Assembly (NCBI RefSeq): GCF_016019935.1
Contig: NZ_JAECMT010000001.1
Span: 682,022-746,021, forward strand
Origin: Paenibacillus sp. GSMTC-2017
GTDB lineage: Bacteria > Bacillota > Bacilli > Paenibacillales > Paenibacillaceae
Reading direction: 5' to 3'
Length of the DNA stretch: 64,000 nt
This document shows positions 51,900 to 63,716 of this stretch, in pieces (position 1 is the stretch's first letter; each line of letters opens with the position of its first letter). Below the pieces are notes generated by a model. It searched no databases and was not told the DNA's origin. It saw only the letters and a program-made list of their open reading frames with translations. Position numbers and translations under genes: made by a program.

Positions 51900-54800
51900 T
51901 TATTTCAAAATAACCGGCATCGCATTGGAAGAGAAGTTAATCGTCTCCATCATTCTGAGTAGCGCACGAACCGTATCTAGTGAAGTCATACACACAACGC
52001 CGTTCTCAACTGCTTCACGGCGAATACGGAAACCGTCACGCTCAGGTGCTTTACCTTTAGTCAAAGTATTAACGACGAAGTGGGCTTTACCTTCCCGCAC
52101 CAAGTCAAGAATATTTGGAGATCCTTCACTTAGCTTGTTCACGCGAGTGACATGTAGACCTGCTTCTTCAAGCGCTGTAGCCGTACCACCTGTCGCAAAA
52201 ATTTTGTAGCCGATATTGTAGAAGCCACGCAACAACTCTACTGCTTCTTCTTTATCTTTGTCTGCCACTGTCGCAACGATTGCGCCAGAAGTAGGGATTT
52301 TCATACCTGCTCCGATAAGTCCTTTATACAATGCTTTCGCATACTGCAAATCACGGCCCATAACTTCACCCGTTGATTTCATCTCAGGAGTTAGCGTAGG
52401 ATCAACACGGCGCAGCTTAGCGAAGGAGAATACTGGAACTTTTACCGATACAAACTCGTCTTCTGGCCATAGACCTTCTGTGTAACCAAGATCTGCAAGC
52501 TTAGTGCCCATAATCGCTTTTGTCGCTAGATTAGCCATCGGAATATTGGTCACTTTACTTAAGAATGGTACTGTACGCGATGAACGCGGATTTACTTCAA
52601 TGACATATACTTGATCGTTATGAATAACAAATTGAATGTTCACTAGACCGCGTACTTCAAATTCTTTCGCAATCTTAATTGTAATATCAACAATTTGTTG
52701 CTTAATATCGTCAGACAATGATTGCGGAGGATATACCGCAATGGAGTCGCCGGAGTGAACACCAGCACGCTCAACATGCTCCATAATACCTGGGATTAGA
52801 ACCGTTTCTCCGTCGCAAATAGCGTCTACTTCAGCTTCTTTGCCCAGCATGTAGCGGTCAATTAAAACTGGGTGCTCAGGGTTAATCTTAACGGCAACTT
52901 CCATATAACCTAGAAGTTCCTCGTCAGAGTACACGATTTCCATTGCGCGTCCACCTAGTACGTACGAAGGACGGACAAGTACTGGATAGCCAAGTTTTTG
53001 TGCAGTTACAACTGCTTCGTCTACTGAAGTAACTGTTGAACCTTCTGGTTGTGCGATATCAAGTTTACGAAGCAATGCTTCGAATTTTTTACGATCTTCA
53101 GCTGCATCAATGCTCTCAAGGCTCGAGCCTAAGATGCGTACGCCAGCTTTTACAAGCGGTGCAGCAAGGTTAATCGCCGTTTGTCCACCGAACTGTACAA
53201 TAACGCCGATTGGATTCTCTTGCTCAATTACGTTCATTACATCCTCGAAGAATAATGGCTCGAAGTATAGACGATCTGATGTACTAAAGTCCGTCGATAC
53301 AGTCTCTGGGTTATTATTAATAATAACGGCTTCATAACCAGCATTCTGGATTGCCCATACCGCATGAACAGTGGAGTAATCAAACTCGATACCTTGTCCA
53401 ATACGGATCGGACCAGAACCAAGTACAAGTACTTTCTGCTTCGTTGTTTCGATTACTTCATTCTCAACTTCATATGTGGAGTAGTAGTAAGGTGTAGTCG
53501 CTTCGAACTCAGCTGCGCAAGTATCAACCATTTTGTAAACGGGTTTCAAGTTGTTCTCAAGACGGAATGCACGTACATCCGCTTCAGTTGTATGACTTCC
53601 GTTCGGGAACCCTTCCTTACGAATTTCAGCAATGGAACGGTCAGAGAAGCCTTTGCGCTTCGCTTCATATAGTGATTGTAGGGTCAATGTCGACTCTTTG
53701 CGTAAACGATCTTCAAATTGAACGATAGATTCAATTTTGTCTAGGAACCACCAGTCAATGTTCGTAATCGTTTGAATTTCTTGCAACGCATAGCCACGGC
53801 GGAACGCTTCCGCTACTAGGAACATGCGCTCATCGTCTGGCTTCTCAAGACGTGCACGTAGTACCGAATCTTCCAAGGAAGAAGCTTCTTTCAAGTGAAT
53901 ACGATGTGCACCGATTTCAAGTGAACGAACTGCCTTATGAATCGATTCTTCAAATGTACGACCGATTGCCATAACTTCGCCAGTCGCTTTCATTTGTGTG
54001 CCAAGCTTACGGTTAGCGTTAACGAATTTATCAAACGGCCAACGCGGAATTTTCGATACGATATAATCCAGTGTAGGCTCGAAGCAAGCATAAGTCTGAC
54101 CAGTAACTGGGTTTACTAATTCATCCAGTGTGTAGCCTACTGCAATTTTTGCAGCCATCTTAGCAATTGGATAACCAGTTGCTTTGGATGCAAGTGCTGA
54201 AGAGCGACTTACACGTGGATTAACTTCGATTACATAATATTGGTAGCTTTGTGGATCAAGTGCGAACTGTACGTTACAGCCACCCTCAATGTTCAGCGCT
54301 CTAATAATTTTGAGTGATGCAGAACGAAGCATTTGGTATTCACGATCAGACAACGTTTGCGATGGTGCAACTACGATACTGTCACCAGTATGTACACCAA
54401 CTGGATCAAAGTTTTCCATGTTACAAACTACGATACAGTTGTCGTTTGCATCGCGCATAACCTCGTATTCAACTTCCTTCATGCCTGCAATCGACTTCTC
54501 GATTAGACATTGGTTGATCGGGCTATAACGAATACCAGAAGCAACGATTTCAACCAGTTCTTCTTCATTTGCACAAATACCGCCACCTGTACCGCCAAGT
54601 GTATAAGCAGGACGAACGATTACCGGATATCCAATACGGTTTGCGAATATTACTGCATCTTCAACTGTAGTTACAATATCGCTGTCTGGAACTGGCTGTT
54701 CTAGTTCACGCATAAGTTCACGGAACAAGTCACGATCTTCCGCTTTTTCAATCGCGATTAATTGTGTTCCAAGCAACTTCACATTTTCACGTTCTAGTAC

Positions 54801-55118
54801 GCCAGCACGAGCAAGTTCAACCGCCATGTTAAGACCTGTTTGTCCTCCAAGTGTTGGAAGTAAACCATCTGGACGTTCTTGACGAATAATTTGGGAAACA
54901 AAATCTAATGTTATAGGTTCAATGTAAACTTTGTCTGCCATATTTGTATCCGTCATGATTGTAGCTGGGTTACTGTTGATAAGGACAACTTCGTAACCTT
55001 CCTCTTTCAGCGCTTGGCAAGCTTGAGTTCCAGCATAATCAAATTCTGCTGCTTGACCGATAACAATCGGGCCTGACCCGATTACAAGAATTTTTTTGAG
55101 TTCATTATTTCTGGGCAT
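51900..55118 (-). CDS. carB: Carbamoyl-phosphate synthase large subunit
   Basis: Protein of 1072 residues with the two ATP-grasp halves of carbamoyl-phosphate synthase: first half [46 protein letters not shown] and second [50 protein letters not shown], then the allosteric MGS domain near the end ([21 protein letters not shown]). It uses ammonia delivered by carA and two ATP to make carbamoyl phosphate. Its start overlaps carA by 14 bases. Confidence 0.97.
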   Translation of the reverse strand: MPRNNELKKILVIGSGPIVIGQAAEFDYAGTQACQALKEEGYEVVLINSNPATIMTDTNMADKVYIEPITLDFVSQIIRQERPDGLLPTLGGQTGLNMAVELARAGVLERENVKLLGTQLIAIEKAEDRDLFRELMRELEQPVPDSDIVTTVEDAVIFANRIGYPVIVRPAYTLGGTGGGICANEEELVEIVASGIRYSPINQCLIEKSIAGMKEVEYEVMRDANDNCIVVCNMENFDPVGVHTGDSIVVAPSQTLSDREYQMLRSASLKIIRALNIEGGCNVQFALDPQSYQYYVIEVNPRVSRSSALASKATGYPIAKMAAKIAVGYTLDELVNPVTGQTYACFEPTLDYIVSKIPRWPFDKFVNANRKLGTQMKATGEVMAIGRTFEESIHKAVRSLEIGAHRIHLKEASSLEDSVLRARLEKPDDERMFLVAEAFRRGYALQEIQTITNIDWWFLDKIESIVQFEDRLRKESTLTLQSLYEAKRKGFSDRSIAEIRKEGFPNGSHTTEADVRAFRLENNLKPVYKMVDTCAAEFEATTPYYYSTYEVENEVIETTKQKVLVLGSGPIRIGQGIEFDYSTVHAVWAIQNAGYEAVIINNNPETVSTDFSTSDRLYFEPLFFEDVMNVIEQENPIGVIVQFGGQTAINLAAPLVKAGVRILGSSLESIDAAEDRKKFEALLRKLDIAQPEGSTVTSVDEAVVTAQKLGYPVLVRPSYVLGGRAMEIVYSDEELLGYMEVAVKINPEHPVLIDRYMLGKEAEVDAICDGETVLIPGIMEHVERAGVHSGDSIAVYPPQSLSDDIKQQIVDITIKIAKEFEVRGLVNIQFVIHNDQVYVIEVNPRSSRTVPFLSKVTNIPMANLATKAIMGTKLADLGYTEGLWPEDEFVSVKVPVFSFAKLRRVDPTLTPEMKSTGEVMGRDLQYAKALYKGLIGAGMKIPTSGAIVATVADKDKEEAVELLRGFYNIGYKIFATGGTATALEEAGLHVTRVNKLSEGSPNILDLVREGKAHFVVNTLTKGKAPERDGFRIRREAVENGVVCMTSLDTVRALLRMMETINFSSNAMPVILK

Positions 55119-56250
55119 ACTGAAGCTCTCCCTTCGATGTCTCAGACAAAATTGCCTGACGAGGTTTTAGTGGGTTATTTCTTTTGTGTGTACGGATCAT
55201 CTCTAAAAATTCATCGAATAAATAACTGGAATCGAACGGTCCTGGAGCAGCCTCAGGGTGGTACTGCACAGAGAATGCCGGATAAGTATTATGTTTAAGA
55301 CCTTCAATTGTTTTATCGTTATTGTTAATGTGCGTTACAACTAGTGGAGTTCCTTCAACAGAAGATTCCACAACGGTGTAGCCATGGTTTTGTGATGTAA
55401 TGTAACAACGGTTTGTTGCAAGCTCTTTAACCGGGTGATTTCCACCACGATGTCCAAATTTCAGCTTGCCTGTATCTGCGCCGCAAGCAAGAGCGAACAG
55501 TTGGTGACCTAAGCAAATTCCGAAGATAGGAATTTCACCAAGTAATTCAGAGATCATTTTCACGGCGTGAGGAACATCCTTTGGATCCCCAGGGCCATTG
55601 GACAACTGAATGCCATCTGGTGCATAACGACGAATCTCATCTGCTGTAGTGTCATGCGGAACTACGATGACATCGCAACCACGCTGAGTCAATTCACGCA
55701 AAATGCCGCTTTTTGCTCCAAAGTCTACAAGAACGATACGTTCACGAGTACCTGGGCTTGAGAAAACTTGTTTCGTTGATGTGCGTGCAACTTGATCCGT
55801 CATTAAGCTCGACAAGCTCAGACGCTCTGCCAATTCTTCCACACGCTCATTGCCGGTCGTAATAAGACCTTTCATCGTACCAAAGTGGCGAAGTTTACGA
55901 GTAAGCATACGAGTATCGATATCGCTGATACCTGGTATGCCGTATTCCTTAAGCAATTGACCAAGAGAATATTGTGCGCGCCAGTTGCTTGGGATAGGCT
56001 CATGACGACGAACGACGAAACCATGAATGTATGGACGCATCGATTCAAAATCATCACGAGTAATACCATAGTTACCGATAAGCGGGTATGTCATCGTTAC
56101 GATCTGACCACAATATGACGGGTCTGAAAGCACCTCTTGATAACCTGTAATACCTGTATTAAAAACAACCTCGCCCATCATTTGCGCTTCAGCTCCGAAG
56201 GACAAACCGGTGAATAAAGTTCCGTCTTCCAACAATAGTCTTGCTTGCAT
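55105..56250 (-). CDS. carA: Carbamoyl-phosphate synthase small (glutaminase) subunit
   Basis: Glutamine amidotransferase of 381 residues feeding ammonia to carB. N-terminal CPSase domain ([14 protein letters not shown]) is followed by a class I GATase with nucleophile in [19 protein letters not shown], and catalytic His/Glu in [17 protein letters not shown] eight bases before the ATG at 56250 is preferred to the GTG three codons earlier. Middle gene of the pyr operon. Confidence 0.95.
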   Translation of the reverse strand: MQARLLLEDGTLFTGLSFGAEAQMMGEVVFNTGITGYQEVLSDPSYCGQIVTMTYPLIGNYGITRDDFESMRPYIHGFVVRRHEPIPSNWRAQYSLGQLLKEYGIPGISDIDTRMLTRKLRHFGTMKGLITTGNERVEELAERLSLSSLMTDQVARTSTKQVFSSPGTRERIVLVDFGAKSGILRELTQRGCDVIVVPHDTTADEIRRYAPDGIQLSNGPGDPKDVPHAVKMISELLGEIPIFGICLGHQLFALACGADTGKLKFGHRGGNHPVKELATNRCYITSQNHGYTVVESSVEGTPLVVTHINNNDKTIEGLKHNTYPAFSVQYHPEAAPGPFDSSYLFDEFLEMIRTHKRNNPLKPRQAILSETSKGELQYAQK

Positions 56251-56280
56251 CCGAATCACTCCTCTGGTGTTAATTAAAGT

Positions 56281-57567
56281 CTATTCCGTCCAAACAATTT
56301 TTCCATCAACGATAGTTGTTACAGACCATCCTTTTAATTTCCAACCGCCGAATGGCGTATTATTGCTTTTCGATAAGAAGGTTGAAGGTTCAACTTCACG
56401 TTCGTTCTCTAAATCAACGATCGTTAGATCCGCTGGTGCACCTTGTTCCAACTTTCCAGTTTCCAATCGGAATACACGAGCTGGATCGGAAGTCATCCGC
56501 TTAAGCAAGAAACCTAAGGTCCATTTGTCTGTTTCAACAAACTTTGTATACAAAAGTGGAAAAGCTGTCTCGAAACCTACAATTCCGAACGGCGCGAGAT
56601 CAACTCCACGTCCTTTTTCTTCTGCGCTATGAGGGGCATGATCCGTTACGATCATGTCCAAAGTGCCGTCCTCAAGCCCTTCAATTACCGCTTGAACATC
56701 GCGTGGTGTACGAAGTGGCGGGTTCATTTTCCAATTTGCATCGTCTAGCCCTGGAATGTCTTCATCCGAAAGAATCAAATGATGAGGGCAAACTTCTGCA
56801 GTTACTTTAATTCCTACACTCTTAGCCAATCTGATTAGACGAACCGATTGCTCTGTACTGACATGACAGACATGATAGTGAACACCTGTTGCTTCAGCAA
56901 GAAGTACATCGCGTCCAACATGGATCGCTTCGGATTCGTTCGGAATACCTTTAATGCCATGTTTGCGGGAAAATGCTCCTTCGCTAGCCCAAGCTCCTTC
57001 AACGAGTGTGTCATCCTCACAATGAGCGATAACTGGCATATCGAGCGACTTAGCAAGCGCCATAGCATTTTTCATCATTTGCGCATTTTGAACGCCTACT
57101 CCGTCATCTGTAAAGCCGATTGCTCCTGCTTCTTTAAGTGCTGCAAAATCTGTAAGCTCTCGACCAAGCTCATTTTTCGTAATAGCTGCATATGGAAGCA
57201 CCTTTACGATACCTGCACTTGCAGCTTTATCCAAAACATACTTAACCGTCTCGGGCTTGTCGATAACAGGACGCGTGTTAGGCATACATGCAATTGTTGT
57301 GAATCCGCCCTTGGCAGCTGAGCGAGAACCTGTTATAATATCTTCTTTATGTTCAAAACCTGGATCTCTCAAGTGGACATGCATATCGATAAAACCTGCA
57401 GATACGAGTTTACCTTGTGCATCAATGACTTCTGTGCTACCAGTGTCAATGATTTCACTACCATCAACCAATTCCGCAATTTTACCTTCGTTTATTCGTA
57501 TATGTTTTTTCTCTGTACGGTCTGTTTGCTCATCCCAAACGATTCCGTTAATGATCCATAATGACAT
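56281..57567 (-). CDS. pyrC: Dihydroorotase
   Basis: Class I amidohydrolase of 428 residues that cyclises carbamoyl-aspartate. Metal-site motifs DMHVHLRDPGFEHKEDI, a further His pair (HCEDD, HYHVCHVST) and the catalytic Asp in MIVTDHAPHS are all present. GGAGGG upstream supports the ATG. 46 bases separate it from pyrB and 30 from carA. Confidence 0.96.
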   Translation of the reverse strand: MSLWIINGIVWDEQTDRTEKKHIRINEGKIAELVDGSEIIDTGSTEVIDAQGKLVSAGFIDMHVHLRDPGFEHKEDIITGSRSAAKGGFTTIACMPNTRPVIDKPETVKYVLDKAASAGIVKVLPYAAITKNELGRELTDFAALKEAGAIGFTDDGVGVQNAQMMKNAMALAKSLDMPVIAHCEDDTLVEGAWASEGAFSRKHGIKGIPNESEAIHVGRDVLLAEATGVHYHVCHVSTEQSVRLIRLAKSVGIKVTAEVCPHHLILSDEDIPGLDDANWKMNPPLRTPRDVQAVIEGLEDGTLDMIVTDHAPHSAEEKGRGVDLAPFGIVGFETAFPLLYTKFVETDKWTLGFLLKRMTSDPARVFRLETGKLEQGAPADLTIVDLENEREVEPSTFLSKSNNTPFGGWKLKGWSVTTIVDGKIVWTE

Positions 57568-57613
57568 TGCTTGTTCACCCTCCGATTTGGTTCGGTTAAG
57601 ACGTATAAGTATG

Positions 57614-59100
<1,487 letters not shown>

Positions 59101-59135
59101 TTAAATCACCTTCAAGATCGTGAAAAGCCACAAAA

Positions 59136-59164
59136 AACCTCCTTGCGAAGTTCGCAAGGAGGTT
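59136..59164 (-). terminator. Attenuator terminator in the pyrR leader
   Basis: AACCTCCTTGC/GCAAGGAGGTT stem followed on the minus strand by TTTTTTG, between the PyrR-binding element and pyrR. This is the regulated terminator of the pyr operon. Confidence 0.85.
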
Positions 59165-59270
59165 GTGATTAGTCAGTTTAAAGAAGAGGCATCCTAACGC
59201 TTACGGTCAACAGACCTCAGACGTATGTTCGGATTTCTCATTCTAAATAAAATTAGACCTATATTCACGT

Positions 59271-59293
59271 TACCTTGCCAGTCTCACAGGACT
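59271..59293 (-). promoter_or_regulatory. PyrR-binding anti-antiterminator element
   Basis: On the minus strand AGTCCTGTGAGACTGGCAAG followed by GTA closely matches the PyrR-binding loop known from Bacillus leaders (AGTCC...GAG-CTGGCAAGG). It lies downstream of the promoter and upstream of the attenuator. Confidence 0.85.
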
Positions 59294-59323
59294 GAGTTAA
59301 AGGTACTGCTCTGTATCATAGGA

Positions 59324-59352
59324 ATTATCCCACGTTCGACAAAAGAAGTCAA
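59324..59352 (-). promoter_or_regulatory. Sigma-A promoter of the pyr operon
   Basis: TTGACT (59352-59347) and GATAAT (59329-59324), 17 bases apart, at the start of the leader. Confidence 0.85.
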
Positions 59353-59383
59353 GAGCATATATGCCTTTTGCTCGTCATTAGTG

Positions 59384-59400
59384 TGGGCTGTTTCAGCCCA
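59384..59400. terminator. Possible weak terminator after dapL
   Basis: TGGGCTG/CAGCCCA, 7-bp stem with a TTT loop, downstream of dapL; no T-run follows on the minus strand, so function is doubtful. Confidence 0.35.
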
Positions 59401-59448
59401 ACTATACAAGAATACCAATAGTAACGTAAATATACTTAATCTGTGAAA

Positions 59449-60684
59449 TTAGAGACTTAACTTACGGATACGATCAACTGCTTTTTCCGTATTTTCACGA
59501 CTGCCGAAAGCTGTAAGACGGAAATAACCTTGGCCGCTTTGTCCAAAACCTACACCTGGCGTTCCAACAATGTTTGCTTCATTAAGCAGTTTATCGAAGA
59601 AACTCCATGAGTCCATTCCTTTAGGTGTCTTAAGCCAAATGTATGGTGCGTTAACGCCTCCGAACACTTCAAGACCGATCGAAGCAAGACCATCTCGGAT
59701 AATTGCTGCATTCGTCATATAGTATTCAACAAGGGAAGCAATTTCTTGTTTGCCCTCTTCGGAATAGATCGCCTCTGCTCCACGTTGCGTCACGTATGAA
59801 ACACCGTTAAACTTCGTTGTGTGACGACGATTCCAAAGGTCATTAATAATAACTGCATTACCTTCCACATCGAATCCTTTAAGATCACGTGGAACGACAG
59901 TGTAAGCACAACGAATGCCTGTGAAGCCAGCTGTCTTCGAGAAACTACGGAACTCAATCGCAACTTCTCTTGCCCCTTCAATCTCATAGATGCTATGAGG
60001 AACATCATCTTCTTGAATGAACGCTTCATAAGCAGAGTCGAACAAGATCAAACAATTGTTTTCTCTCGCATAATCAACCCATACTTTAAGCTCATCTTTT
60101 GTTAGTGTCATTCCTGTCGGATTGTTCGGGTAACAAAGATAGATAAGATCAACTTTGCGGTCTGGCAAGCTAGGTTTAAAGTTGTTTTCAGCAGTACACT
60201 CAAGATAAACGATATTTTCATACCGTTTCGTATCTTGATTGTATTTTCCAGAGCGACCTGCCATAACGTTCGTGTCCACATATACTGGGTATACAGGATC
60301 TTGAACAGCAATGATGCTATCTGTGCTGAAAATTTCTTGAATATTACCAACATCGCATTTCGAACCATCACTGACGAACACTTCGTTTACAGCGATGTCA
60401 ACTCCACGTGATTTGTAATCATTTTCGATAATGGCTTTAATAAGGAAATCATAACCTTGCTCTGGACCGTATCCACGAAAAGTGCCCGGCTCTGCTAGCT
60501 CATCCACTGCACTATGCATAGCTTTCAGAACGGATTGTGGCAACCCACGAGTTACGTCACCAATACCAAGACTTATAATTTCAGCATTCGGATTTTCTTG
60601 AATAAATTTTGTCCGACGTTTTGCAATTTCAGAAAATAAATAGCTGCCTTGCAGCTCTAAGTAATTTTGATTAATAGCTGTCAT
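59449..60684 (-). CDS. dapL: LL-diaminopimelate aminotransferase
   Basis: PLP aminotransferase of 411 residues that forms LL-diaminopimelate directly from tetrahydrodipicolinate, bypassing the acyl branches of lysine biosynthesis. DapL features: [45 protein letters not shown], the [25 protein letters not shown] region, and the Schiff-base Lys in [24 protein letters not shown] five bases before the ATG at 60684. Present in some Paenibacillaceae lineages; single gene. Confidence 0.93.
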   Translation of the reverse strand: MTAINQNYLELQGSYLFSEIAKRRTKFIQENPNAEIISLGIGDVTRGLPQSVLKAMHSAVDELAEPGTFRGYGPEQGYDFLIKAIIENDYKSRGVDIAVNEVFVSDGSKCDVGNIQEIFSTDSIIAVQDPVYPVYVDTNVMAGRSGKYNQDTKRYENIVYLECTAENNFKPSLPDRKVDLIYLCYPNNPTGMTLTKDELKVWVDYARENNCLILFDSAYEAFIQEDDVPHSIYEIEGAREVAIEFRSFSKTAGFTGIRCAYTVVPRDLKGFDVEGNAVIINDLWNRRHTTKFNGVSYVTQRGAEAIYSEEGKQEIASLVEYYMTNAAIIRDGLASIGLEVFGGVNAPYIWLKTPKGMDSWSFFDKLLNEANIVGTPGVGFGQSGQGYFRLTAFGSRENTEKAVDRIRKLSL

Positions 60685-60842
60685 GAATGTCACCTATCCC
60701 TATCTTCAATAATTTCACTAAGTATAAAAATAGGATATCGTACTTTCGATGCAAACATAATGCAGGATATGCCGAAAAGTTTGTACTAATTTCAACATAT
60801 CCATGCAGCTTACTAATCAACCGATTACATTAAAAGCTGAAA

Positions 60843-61784
60843 TTAACGAAGGCGCAAACTATTAAGCACATGTTCCATATCATCAGGAATCGGCACTTCA
60901 AAGTTTAGGCGCTCTCCTGTACGAGGATGCGTGAAGCCGAGTAGTGCAGCATGTAACGCTTGTCCTTTAAGAGCTACCGTTTTGTTTACTCCGTAAACGG
61001 GATCTCCAGCAAGTGGATGTCCGATATATTTCATATGAACACGTATTTGGTGAGTTCTACCTGTTTCCAGTTGCAGCTCCATAAGAGTGTAGTCGCCTAA
61101 ACGCTCCAACACAACGAAATGAGTGACAGCAACTTTACTGTTATGACCCGTCACAGTGAACAATTTCCGATCATTTGTATCGCGTCCAATTGGAGCGTCA
61201 ATTGTTCCATGATCATGTGGAACATTGCCATGAACAAGTGCAATATATTTGCGTGTAACTGTATGCTCTTTAAGCTGTTCTGCAAGAGAAACGTGAGCAA
61301 GATCATTTTTGGCAGCCATCAATAGCCCTGTAGTATCCTTGTCTATACGATGAACGATGCCCGGGCGCAACATGCCGTTAATGCCCGACAAATCTTTGCA
61401 ATGATACATTAATGCATTTACAACAGTACCTGATGAATGTCCTGGTGCAGGATGAACGACCATTCCGCGCCCTTTATTAATGACGATTACATCAGAATCC
61501 TCGTACATAACTGTAAGAGGAATATCTTCTGCAACAATATCTGTACTTTCAGCTTCAGGAATGCTTAGAACTACAACGTCATTTTCAATTGTTTTGTAGT
61601 TTGCCTTTACTACTTTTCCATTCACTTGTACAGCGGCAGCTTTAATCCATTCTTGCACTTGCGTTCGAGAAATTCCCGCTTCGTCGATTTGATCGACTAC
61701 ATATTTATCAATTCTCTCCCCCGTTTGATCGGGGTCGACTTTCCATTCATGTGTCGCTTCTTCAAGCGTTGGATTGCTTTTCAT
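60843..61784 (-). CDS. ylyB: RluA/RluD-family 23S rRNA pseudouridine synthase (YlyB)
   Basis: Protein of 313 residues with an S4 RNA-binding domain (about 20-80: ERIDKYVVDQIDEAGISRTQVQEWIKAAAVQVNGKVV) and the pseudouridine synthase core with catalytic Asp in IVHRIDKDTTGLLMAAKND, then LETGRTHQIRVHMKYIGHPLAGDPVYG. Same position as Bacillus ylyB, between lspA and pyrR. Its ATG overlaps the end of lspA by 23 bases. Confidence 0.93.
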   Translation of the reverse strand: MKSNPTLEEATHEWKVDPDQTGERIDKYVVDQIDEAGISRTQVQEWIKAAAVQVNGKVVKANYKTIENDVVVLSIPEAESTDIVAEDIPLTVMYEDSDVIVINKGRGMVVHPAPGHSSGTVVNALMYHCKDLSGINGMLRPGIVHRIDKDTTGLLMAAKNDLAHVSLAEQLKEHTVTRKYIALVHGNVPHDHGTIDAPIGRDTNDRKLFTVTGHNSKVAVTHFVVLERLGDYTLMELQLETGRTHQIRVHMKYIGHPLAGDPVYGVNKTVALKGQALHAALLGFTHPRTGERLNFEVPIPDDMEHVLNSLRLR

Positions 61785-62286
61785 GCTCTTTTTGCTCCTT
61801 ATCTACTTGCGCAAGCTGTTTCTTTTCTTCTTTCATGCTGATAAGCGTATCGAGCAGAATTAAACCAACACCGATTACAATGGCAGAATCTGCAATGTTA
61901 AAGATCGGGAACGTATAGCTACCGAAGTTGAATTTGAAGAAATCGACAACCTCTCCAAATCGAACACGATCAACAAAATTACCAATCGCACCACCAAGTA
62001 CTAACGAAAGTCCAAGCAGTAAAGGTGTTTTCCCCACTTTTCTCATCGTATGCAAATACCAAACTAACGCCGTCACAATTACAATTGTCGCGACAATGAA
62101 AAAGGAGCGTTGATCTTTCATAATACCGAATGCAGCACCTGTATTACGATGAGATGTAATGAGGAAGAAGTTACCGATTACACTAATCTCCTCATATAGA
62201 TCCAATTTGGTAGCAATGATCTTTTTAGTTGCAAAATCAATAATAAGAACAATGACTGAAACAAGGTAATAGTACCAATAACGCAT
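61762..62286 (-). CDS. lspA: Lipoprotein signal peptidase (signal peptidase II)
   Basis: Membrane aspartyl peptidase of 174 residues with four helices that cleaves lipoprotein signal peptides. Catalytic Asp residues lie in LGGAIGNFVDRVRFGEVVDF and FPIFNIADSAIVIG; entry RYWYYYLVSVIVLIIDFATKKII. GGGAG seven bases before the ATG at 62286 fixes the start, although an open frame runs on for about 130 further codons upstream. A short hairpin just upstream of this site may affect translation. Confidence 0.95.
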   Translation of the reverse strand: MRYWYYYLVSVIVLIIDFATKKIIATKLDLYEEISVIGNFFLITSHRNTGAAFGIMKDQRSFFIVATIVIVTALVWYLHTMRKVGKTPLLLGLSLVLGGAIGNFVDRVRFGEVVDFFKFNFGSYTFPIFNIADSAIVIGVGLILLDTLISMKEEKKQLAQVDKEQKEHEKQSNA

Positions 62287-62301
62287 TTGACCACTCCCAA
62301 A

Positions 62302-62322
62302 AAGTTTTGTAATGCAAAACTT
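62302..62322 (-). promoter_or_regulatory. Hairpin just upstream of the lspA ribosome-binding site
   Basis: AAGTTTTG/CAAAACTT, 8-bp perfect stem with loop CATTA on the minus strand, ending five bases before the Shine-Dalgarno sequence of lspA. Confidence 0.4.
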
Positions 62323-62555
62323 CACTTCACAAACATAAAACGTCAGCGTAGTGGAGTAAAGCGATACATCGTAATCACAAGCTTTTTCAATACTCATGAT
62401 GTCATTTAAATAGTGTAGCACATGGCCTTTAACAGAACCAGTAATTGCATTTCCAACTGTTAGCAAGCTTCCATGCATGCCCATACTGAAATCAATCAGA
62501 ACAGCAAAAGCTAACGAGGCAATTATGTTAAGCGGCAAAGGACGGTGCAATCGAT

Positions 62556-63272
62556 ATGTCATCTTTAACAAGTCCACAACTTGCTTTGCTGCACAATCGT
62601 TTGTTAAACGAGCAGCAGGAAATTGAATCTCGTCTGTCCCATAATCAACATTACGGAATGTCACAGTCACTACGCGATGCAACTGGAGAGCTCTCTCCTA
62701 TAGACAACCATCCGGGTGATCTAGCAACAGAACTTTATGATCGCGAAAAGGACATTGCTCTTCTTGAGCAAGAAGAGCTTCATCTGAGTCGTATTGACGC
62801 GGCTCTTGCTGCAATGGAGAAAGGAACTTATGGCATCTGCATCTCTTGTGGTGAAAGAATTTCTTATGAGCGACTAGATGCTGTACCCGATTCCCTCTAT
62901 TGCCTAGAACATGCACCAAGAAAGGAACTTTCTCACAATCGCCCAATCGAAGAAACGTATTTGCAGACGCCTTTCGGCCGAACAAGTATGGACGAAAGAT
63001 CCGATTATAACAGCTTCGATGGTGAAGATGCCTGGCAAATTGTCGAGCAATGGGGCAATGCTGATTCTCCAGCGTTATCCGAAAATAGAGAAGTACATGA
63101 TTACGCTCATCTAGGTATTGAATCGGACGAAAATGATGGCTACGTAGAGTCGATTGAAAGTTTTCTTGCAACCGACATTACAGGTCGTCATGTCTCAGTC
63201 GTCCGTAATCGAGAATACGATCAGTACATTCACAGTGATGAAGGTGATCATGGGTTAGAAAGCTATAATTAA
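62556..63272 (+). CDS. TraR/DksA-family protein (YteA type)
   Basis: Protein of 238 residues, matching the YteA sporulation-linked DksA-like family (about 239 residues). A helical hairpin (about 1-95, LHNRLLNEQQEIESRLSHNQ...LYDREKDIALLEQEELHLSRIDAALAAMEKGTYG) is followed by a zinc finger of the form CISCGERISYERLDAVPDSLYCLEH (C-x2-C...C-x2-H) and a long acidic tail with the family WQIVEQWGN motif. DksA-like proteins bind RNA polymerase. It takes the place of Bacillus ylyA but is on the opposite strand to lspA. AAAGGA is 13 bases from the ATG. Confidence 0.88.
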   Translation: MSSLTSPQLALLHNRLLNEQQEIESRLSHNQHYGMSQSLRDATGELSPIDNHPGDLATELYDREKDIALLEQEELHLSRIDAALAAMEKGTYGICISCGERISYERLDAVPDSLYCLEHAPRKELSHNRPIEETYLQTPFGRTSMDERSDYNSFDGEDAWQIVEQWGNADSPALSENREVHDYAHLGIESDENDGYVESIESFLATDITGRHVSVVRNREYDQYIHSDEGDHGLESYN

Positions 63273-63273
63273 C

Positions 63274-63636
63274 TTAGTAACCTTTACCTTCAAGTTGAAT
63301 CTGTACAATCCGTACAATATCAGCGATATAATCACCGACAATCGGAAGATTAAGTGCTCCTAATATTTGAAGGACGTACAGGATCGTTGCAGCAAAAAAA
63401 GTAAAGCCGATCGCAATACCGACGCCTCTTGCAGTACCTGACAGCAGATTTCTCCATATTAACGAGAAGGGGCGGTTTAGCAAATCAACATATTCAGCAA
63501 TATGTGTCCGCTCCATCTCAGTCGCGATATGCTGAAGTCGCTTATCTAAAAAAGATAATGACTCCTGTAGGGCTGGCAAATCTTTAGGTTCATCATGCGA
63601 TCCTTTATCATTTCGTTTTCGTTTCACGAGTTCCAT
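63274..63636 (-). CDS. DUF5665 family membrane protein
   Basis: Protein of 120 residues. A charged N-terminal half with helical heptads (KDLPALQESLSFLDKRLQHIATEMERTHIAEYVDLLNRPF) is followed by LIWRNLLSGTARGVGIAIGFTFFAATILYVLQIL (membrane helix) and a short tail; this matches DUF5665, of unknown function. GGAGG lies three bases before the ATG at 63636; a longer frame upstream overlaps the ileS terminator and is not supported. Converges with the YteA-type gene, one base between stop codons. Confidence 0.75.
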   Translation of the reverse strand: MELVKRKRNDKGSHDEPKDLPALQESLSFLDKRLQHIATEMERTHIAEYVDLLNRPFSLIWRNLLSGTARGVGIAIGFTFFAATILYVLQILGALNLPIVGDYIADIVRIVQIQLEGKGY

Positions 63637-63660
63637 CAACCTCCGGGTAGCAACAGAGGA

Positions 63661-63694
63661 AGCCCGCCCCGCCAGCATGGCGGGCAAGCGGGCT
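63661..63694 (-). terminator. Terminator of ileS
   Basis: AGCCCGC/GCGGGCT outer stem with inner CCCGCCA/TGGCGGG and loop GCA, just beyond the ileS stop on the minus strand. Confidence 0.75.
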
Positions 63695-63716
63695 CCTTTA
63701 TTCTATTACTATGTCC

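Noticed and set aside
62287..62682. N-terminal extension of lspA by 132 residues
   Set aside because: A ribosome-binding site and the standard LspA length place the start at 62286; the extra residues resemble nothing.
62698..63171. 157-codon minus-strand frame opposite the DksA-like gene
   Set aside because: The plus-strand product has a clear family match and zinc finger; the opposite frame has His/Gln/Arg-rich antisense composition.
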